A DNA stretch of 14,910 nucleotides from UKL13-2 sp031430555 (GTDB lineage Bacteria > Pseudomonadota > Gammaproteobacteria > Burkholderiales > Usitatibacteraceae), in the NCBI GenBank assembly GCA_031430555.1, contig JANPBQ010000197.1, forward strand, positions 1 through 14,910. The letters are read 5' to 3'. Positions 12,808-14,910 of the stretch are shown here, one piece after another. Numbering within the stretch: the first letter of the stretch is position 1; each line of letters opens with the position of its first letter. The notes under the pieces were generated by a model that saw only the letters and a list, made by a program, of their open reading frames with translations, made no database searches and was not told the DNA's origin. Made by a program: the position numbers and the translations under genes.

Positions 12808-13572
12808 ATGCAAAAACTCCTTGTCACCGATCTGCACAAACGCTACGGCAGCAACGAAGTGCTGAAGGGCGTCTCGCTCAGCGCCAACGCGGGCGACGTG
12901 ATTTGCATTGTCGGCTCCAGCGGATCGGGCAAAAGCACGCTGCTGCGTTGCATTAATTTGCTTGAACAGCCGCATCAGGGACAAATCGTCCTCAATGGCG
13001 AAGAGATGCGTCTCGTCGCCGACAAGACCGGTGCGCTGACCGCCGCCGACCCGAAACAATTGCAGCGCATGCGGTCCAAGCTCGCGATGGTGTTTCAGCA
13101 TTTCAACCTGTGGGCGCACATGACGGCGCTGGAAAATATCATTGAGGCACCGGTGCATGTATTGGGCCAGGACAAAGCTGAGGCCATCAAACGGGCGGAA
13201 TATTTTCTCGAACGCGTTGGTGTCGCGCACCGCAAACACATGTACCCCGCGCATCTTTCCGGCGGCGAGCAACAGCGGGTGGCGATCGCGCGCGCGCTGG
13301 CGATGGAACCGGAGGTAATGTTGTTCGACGAACCCACTTCCGCACTCGACCCCGAGCTCGTCGGCGAAGTATTGAAAGTTATGCGCGATCTGGCGGCCGA
13401 GGGGCGCACCATGATCGTGGTCACGCACGAGATGGGGTTTGCGCGCGAAGTATCGAATCACGCGATCTTCCTGCATCAGGGCTTGATCGAAGAACAAGGC
13501 GCGCCGAAAGATATCCTGATGAATCCGCAAAGCGAGCGATTGCGCCAGTTTCTTTCCGGCTCGTTGAAGTAG
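12808..13572 (+). CDS. aotP: ABC importer ATPase, HisP/ArtP type
   Basis: A 254-residue ATPase. It has Walker A GSSGSGKST (36-44), Q-loop VFQHFNLW, the signature LSGGEQQR (150-157), Walker B VMLFDEP (170-176), D-loop SALDPE and the H-loop His207 in VVTHEMGF. The insert KTGALTAADPKQLQRMRSKL after the first strands is characteristic of the HisP group. The ATG at 12808 was chosen because the protein then starts with the family sequence MQKLLVTDLHKRYG; the frame is open further upstream. A 113-bp gap separates it from aotO and shows no recognisable feature. Confidence 0.93.
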   Translation: MQKLLVTDLHKRYGSNEVLKGVSLSANAGDVICIVGSSGSGKSTLLRCINLLEQPHQGQIVLNGEEMRLVADKTGALTAADPKQLQRMRSKLAMVFQHFNLWAHMTALENIIEAPVHVLGQDKAEAIKRAEYFLERVGVAHRKHMYPAHLSGGEQQRVAIARALAMEPEVMLFDEPTSALDPELVGEVLKVMRDLAAEGRTMIVVTHEMGFAREVSNHAIFLHQGLIEEQGAPKDILMNPQSERLRQFLSGSLK

Positions 13573-13620
13573 TGAGATGGTGAAATAGGCGATCGCGCCG
13601 CGTCCGTTGCCGTGTTCCCC

Positions 13621-14676
13621 ATGCCATCGAAGCAGATCCACTTGCACGAAGCGACCGCACCCACCCGGATCGGTTTTTTGCTGTTGCCAAAGTTTAGTCT
13701 GCTGGCACTCAGCGGTGCGCTTGATGCGATGGCTGCAGCAAATACGCTCCTCGATGAATCGGCCTATTTGCCGGTATTGATGTCCGCAGAACGCGGTGCC
13801 AATGCGGTCGCAGTGAAAAGCGGCGCAGGCTTGTCACTCGCCGTTGACTGCGGATTCGAGAACGCACCCACTTTGGATGGCGTTATCGTGGCCGCCGATA
13901 CGCCGGTGCCGCAGCGCGGAAATGACGACGCGATCGCCTGGTTGCAGCAATTCGCGTTGTCGCAATCGCGCCTGGTGCACGCGCTCAACCCGACGCCGGT
14001 CGTGATGGGCGGCATCGGCACCGGTTCATTTCTATTGGCGCGCGCGGGTTTGCTGCGCGGCTGCCGCGCGACCATTCACTGGCCCTATACGTCGCTGCTC
14101 GCCGAAGAATTTCCCGATACCGTCGTGTCGTCGAATCTGTTCGAAATCGATCGCCATCGCTTAACCTGCTCGGGCGGCACCGCGAGCCTGGACATGATGC
14201 TCAACTGGTTCGGCAATCGCCACAGCGAGGATCTGGTCGCGGAATTACTCGATCATTTCGGTCTGGAACGCCTGCGTGGCCCGACCGATCATCAGCGCGT
14301 GCCGCTGTCGGCGCGGATCGGCGGCGGCCAGCCGAAGCTCACCGAGGCGGTATCGCTGATGGAAGCGAATTACGAAGAGCCGCTGCCGACGGAGGAAATC
14401 GCGCGCCTCGTGGGTGTCTCGCGGCGGCAGCTTGAGCGCTTGTTCAAACAATATTTGAGCAGCCTGCCCTCGCGCTATTACCTGGAGTTGCGCTTGAACC
14501 GGGCGAGGCATTTGTTGCAGCAAACGAGCCAGTCGATCCTGCAAATCGGGCTATCCTGCGGCTTCTCTTCCGGGCCACACTTTTCCAGCGCCTACCGCAA
14601 TCATTTCGGCATCACACCGCGAGAGCAGCGCAGCCAGCGGGTGGCACGCGGTGCCGCGCAAGAGAACCCGCAATAA
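13621..14676 (+). CDS. argR: ArgR-like transcriptional regulator, DJ-1/PfpI plus AraC-type HTH
   Basis: A 351-residue GlxA-group regulator. The N-terminal DJ-1/PfpI-like domain (RIGFLLLPKFSLLALSGALD up to about residue 190) includes GGIGTGSFLLARAGLLRG. In place of the usual nucleophile cysteine it has a G-I-G-T-G sequence, so it should be a ligand sensor, not an enzyme. The C-terminal AraC domain has two HTH motifs: LPTEEIARLVGVSRRQLERL and QSILQIGLSCGFSSGPHFSS, ending YRNHFGITPREQR. In Pseudomonas aeruginosa the gene after aotP is argR, the arginine-responsive activator of aot and aru genes. A GTG at 13612 is an alternative start. It lies 48 bp after aotP. Confidence 0.88.
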   Translation: MPSKQIHLHEATAPTRIGFLLLPKFSLLALSGALDAMAAANTLLDESAYLPVLMSAERGANAVAVKSGAGLSLAVDCGFENAPTLDGVIVAADTPVPQRGNDDAIAWLQQFALSQSRLVHALNPTPVVMGGIGTGSFLLARAGLLRGCRATIHWPYTSLLAEEFPDTVVSSNLFEIDRHRLTCSGGTASLDMMLNWFGNRHSEDLVAELLDHFGLERLRGPTDHQRVPLSARIGGGQPKLTEAVSLMEANYEEPLPTEEIARLVGVSRRQLERLFKQYLSSLPSRYYLELRLNRARHLLQQTSQSILQIGLSCGFSSGPHFSSAYRNHFGITPREQRSQRVARGAAQENPQ

Positions 14677-14677
14677 T

Positions 14678-14709
14678 GACGCCGCGACAATTGCCTGTAA
14701 AACGGCGTC
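14678..14709. promoter_or_regulatory. Inverted repeat after argR, upstream of aruC
   Basis: GACGCCG (14678-14684) and CGGCGTC (14703-14709) are exact 7-bp inverted repeats with an 18-base AT-richer spacer. There is no T-run, so a rho-independent terminator is doubtful. It overlaps a CGTCGC word that could be an ArgR half-site (14706-14711). Confidence 0.3.
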
Positions 14710-14746
14710 GCATTACTGATAGGCCTTGCGTCGCGCCGGGCTTAAA
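14706..14746 (+). promoter_or_regulatory. Possible ArgR-type half-sites and -10 in the aruC promoter
   Basis: CGTCGC occurs at 14706-14711 and 14729-14734, 23 bp apart. Each is followed after eight bases by TA instead of AA, so the fit to TGTCGC-N8-AA is weaker than upstream of the cyanophycinase. TAAAAT (14743-14748) could be the -10 of the aruC promoter; no good -35 is seen at 17 bp, as expected for an activated promoter. Confidence 0.3.
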
Positions 14747-14788
14747 ATGCAGGCAGAGCAGAATCCTGTGCCGCAATCGGAGTCAATC

Positions 14789-14910
14789 ATGAACAACACC
14801 CACCCTTCTCCCGCCGTCACCCGCGCCACTTTCGATGAAGTGATGGTGCCCAACTACGCGCCCGGCAGTTTCATTCCGGTGCGCGGTAAAGGTTCGCGGG
14901 TGTGGGATCA
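14789..14910 (+). CDS. aruC: Succinylornithine/acetylornithine-type aminotransferase, N-terminal part (3' end outside window)
   Basis: The first 40 residues of a class III PLP aminotransferase: TRATFDEVMVPNYAPGSFIP followed by VRGKGSRVWD, the standard N-terminus of AstC/AruC/ArgD enzymes. AstC/AruC converts N2-succinylornithine to succinylglutamate semialdehyde in the arginine succinyltransferase pathway. ArgD-type acetylornithine aminotransferase has a very similar start, so the choice rests on context: in Pseudomonas aruC lies just downstream of argR. GGAG six bases before the ATG supports the start. Confidence 0.85.
   Translation, partial: MNNTHPSPAVTRATFDEVMVPNYAPGSFIPVRGKGSRVWD

Noticed and set aside
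12691..13647. 318-residue minus-strand open frame opposite the ABC ATPase
   Set aside because: Antisense shadow of the ATPase gene, which has all ABC motifs.

Overview
The window looks like chromosomal DNA of a GC-rich proteobacterium, probably beta or gamma. The evidence is a TonB-dependent outer-membrane receptor, signal peptides for a cell with a periplasm, an arginine locus with the gene order of the Pseudomonas aot-argR/aru region, and palindromic intergenic repeats. No rRNA or tRNA gene was seen and species cannot be assigned.

Left part (1-3984). It holds the 3' end of an MFS transporter gene (+), a VOC/glyoxalase-fold gene (-), and then a short run of integron-type gene cassettes on the minus strand (about 1078-2768). 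Two clear attC recombination sites (1546-1608 and 2184-2245) separate three cassettes: a DUF433/PIN-like (DUF5615) toxin-antitoxin pair, a ParE-type toxin with its antitoxin, and a lone PD-(D/E)XK-like nuclease protein. A degenerate third attC may lie at about 978-1084. No integrase is in view, so this is a CALIN (attC cluster without integrase) or the end of a larger integron. About 415 bp without a confident gene follows, then a TauE/SafE-family membrane exporter (-).

Middle (3985-4819). This 835-bp intergenic region is packed with inverted repeats: a 120-bp element with 16-bp perfect terminal inverted repeats, three further palindromic elements, a small hairpin and a bidirectional terminator.

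Right part (4820-14910). This appears to be one functional unit for using cyanophycin (multi-L-arginyl-poly-aspartate) or arginine peptides. A large TonB-dependent receptor (-) is divergent from a secreted cyanophycinase (+). The cyanophycinase is followed by aotJ-aotQ-aotM-aotO-aotP (arginine/ornithine-type ABC importer plus an M14-family hydrolase), argR (DJ-1/AraC regulator) and the start of aruC/astC (arginine succinyltransferase pathway aminotransferase). Upstream of the cyanophycinase are three tandem half-sites of the form TGTCGC-N8-AA at 21-22 bp spacing, matching the binding pattern known for Pseudomonas ArgR. This suggests ArgR controls the whole locus. The proposed flow is: outer-membrane binding or uptake by the receptor, extracellular or periplasmic cleavage to beta-Asp-Arg, ABC import, cytoplasmic hydrolysis (AotO is a candidate), then arginine breakdown. 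The gene identities are well supported; the pathway assembly is inference.
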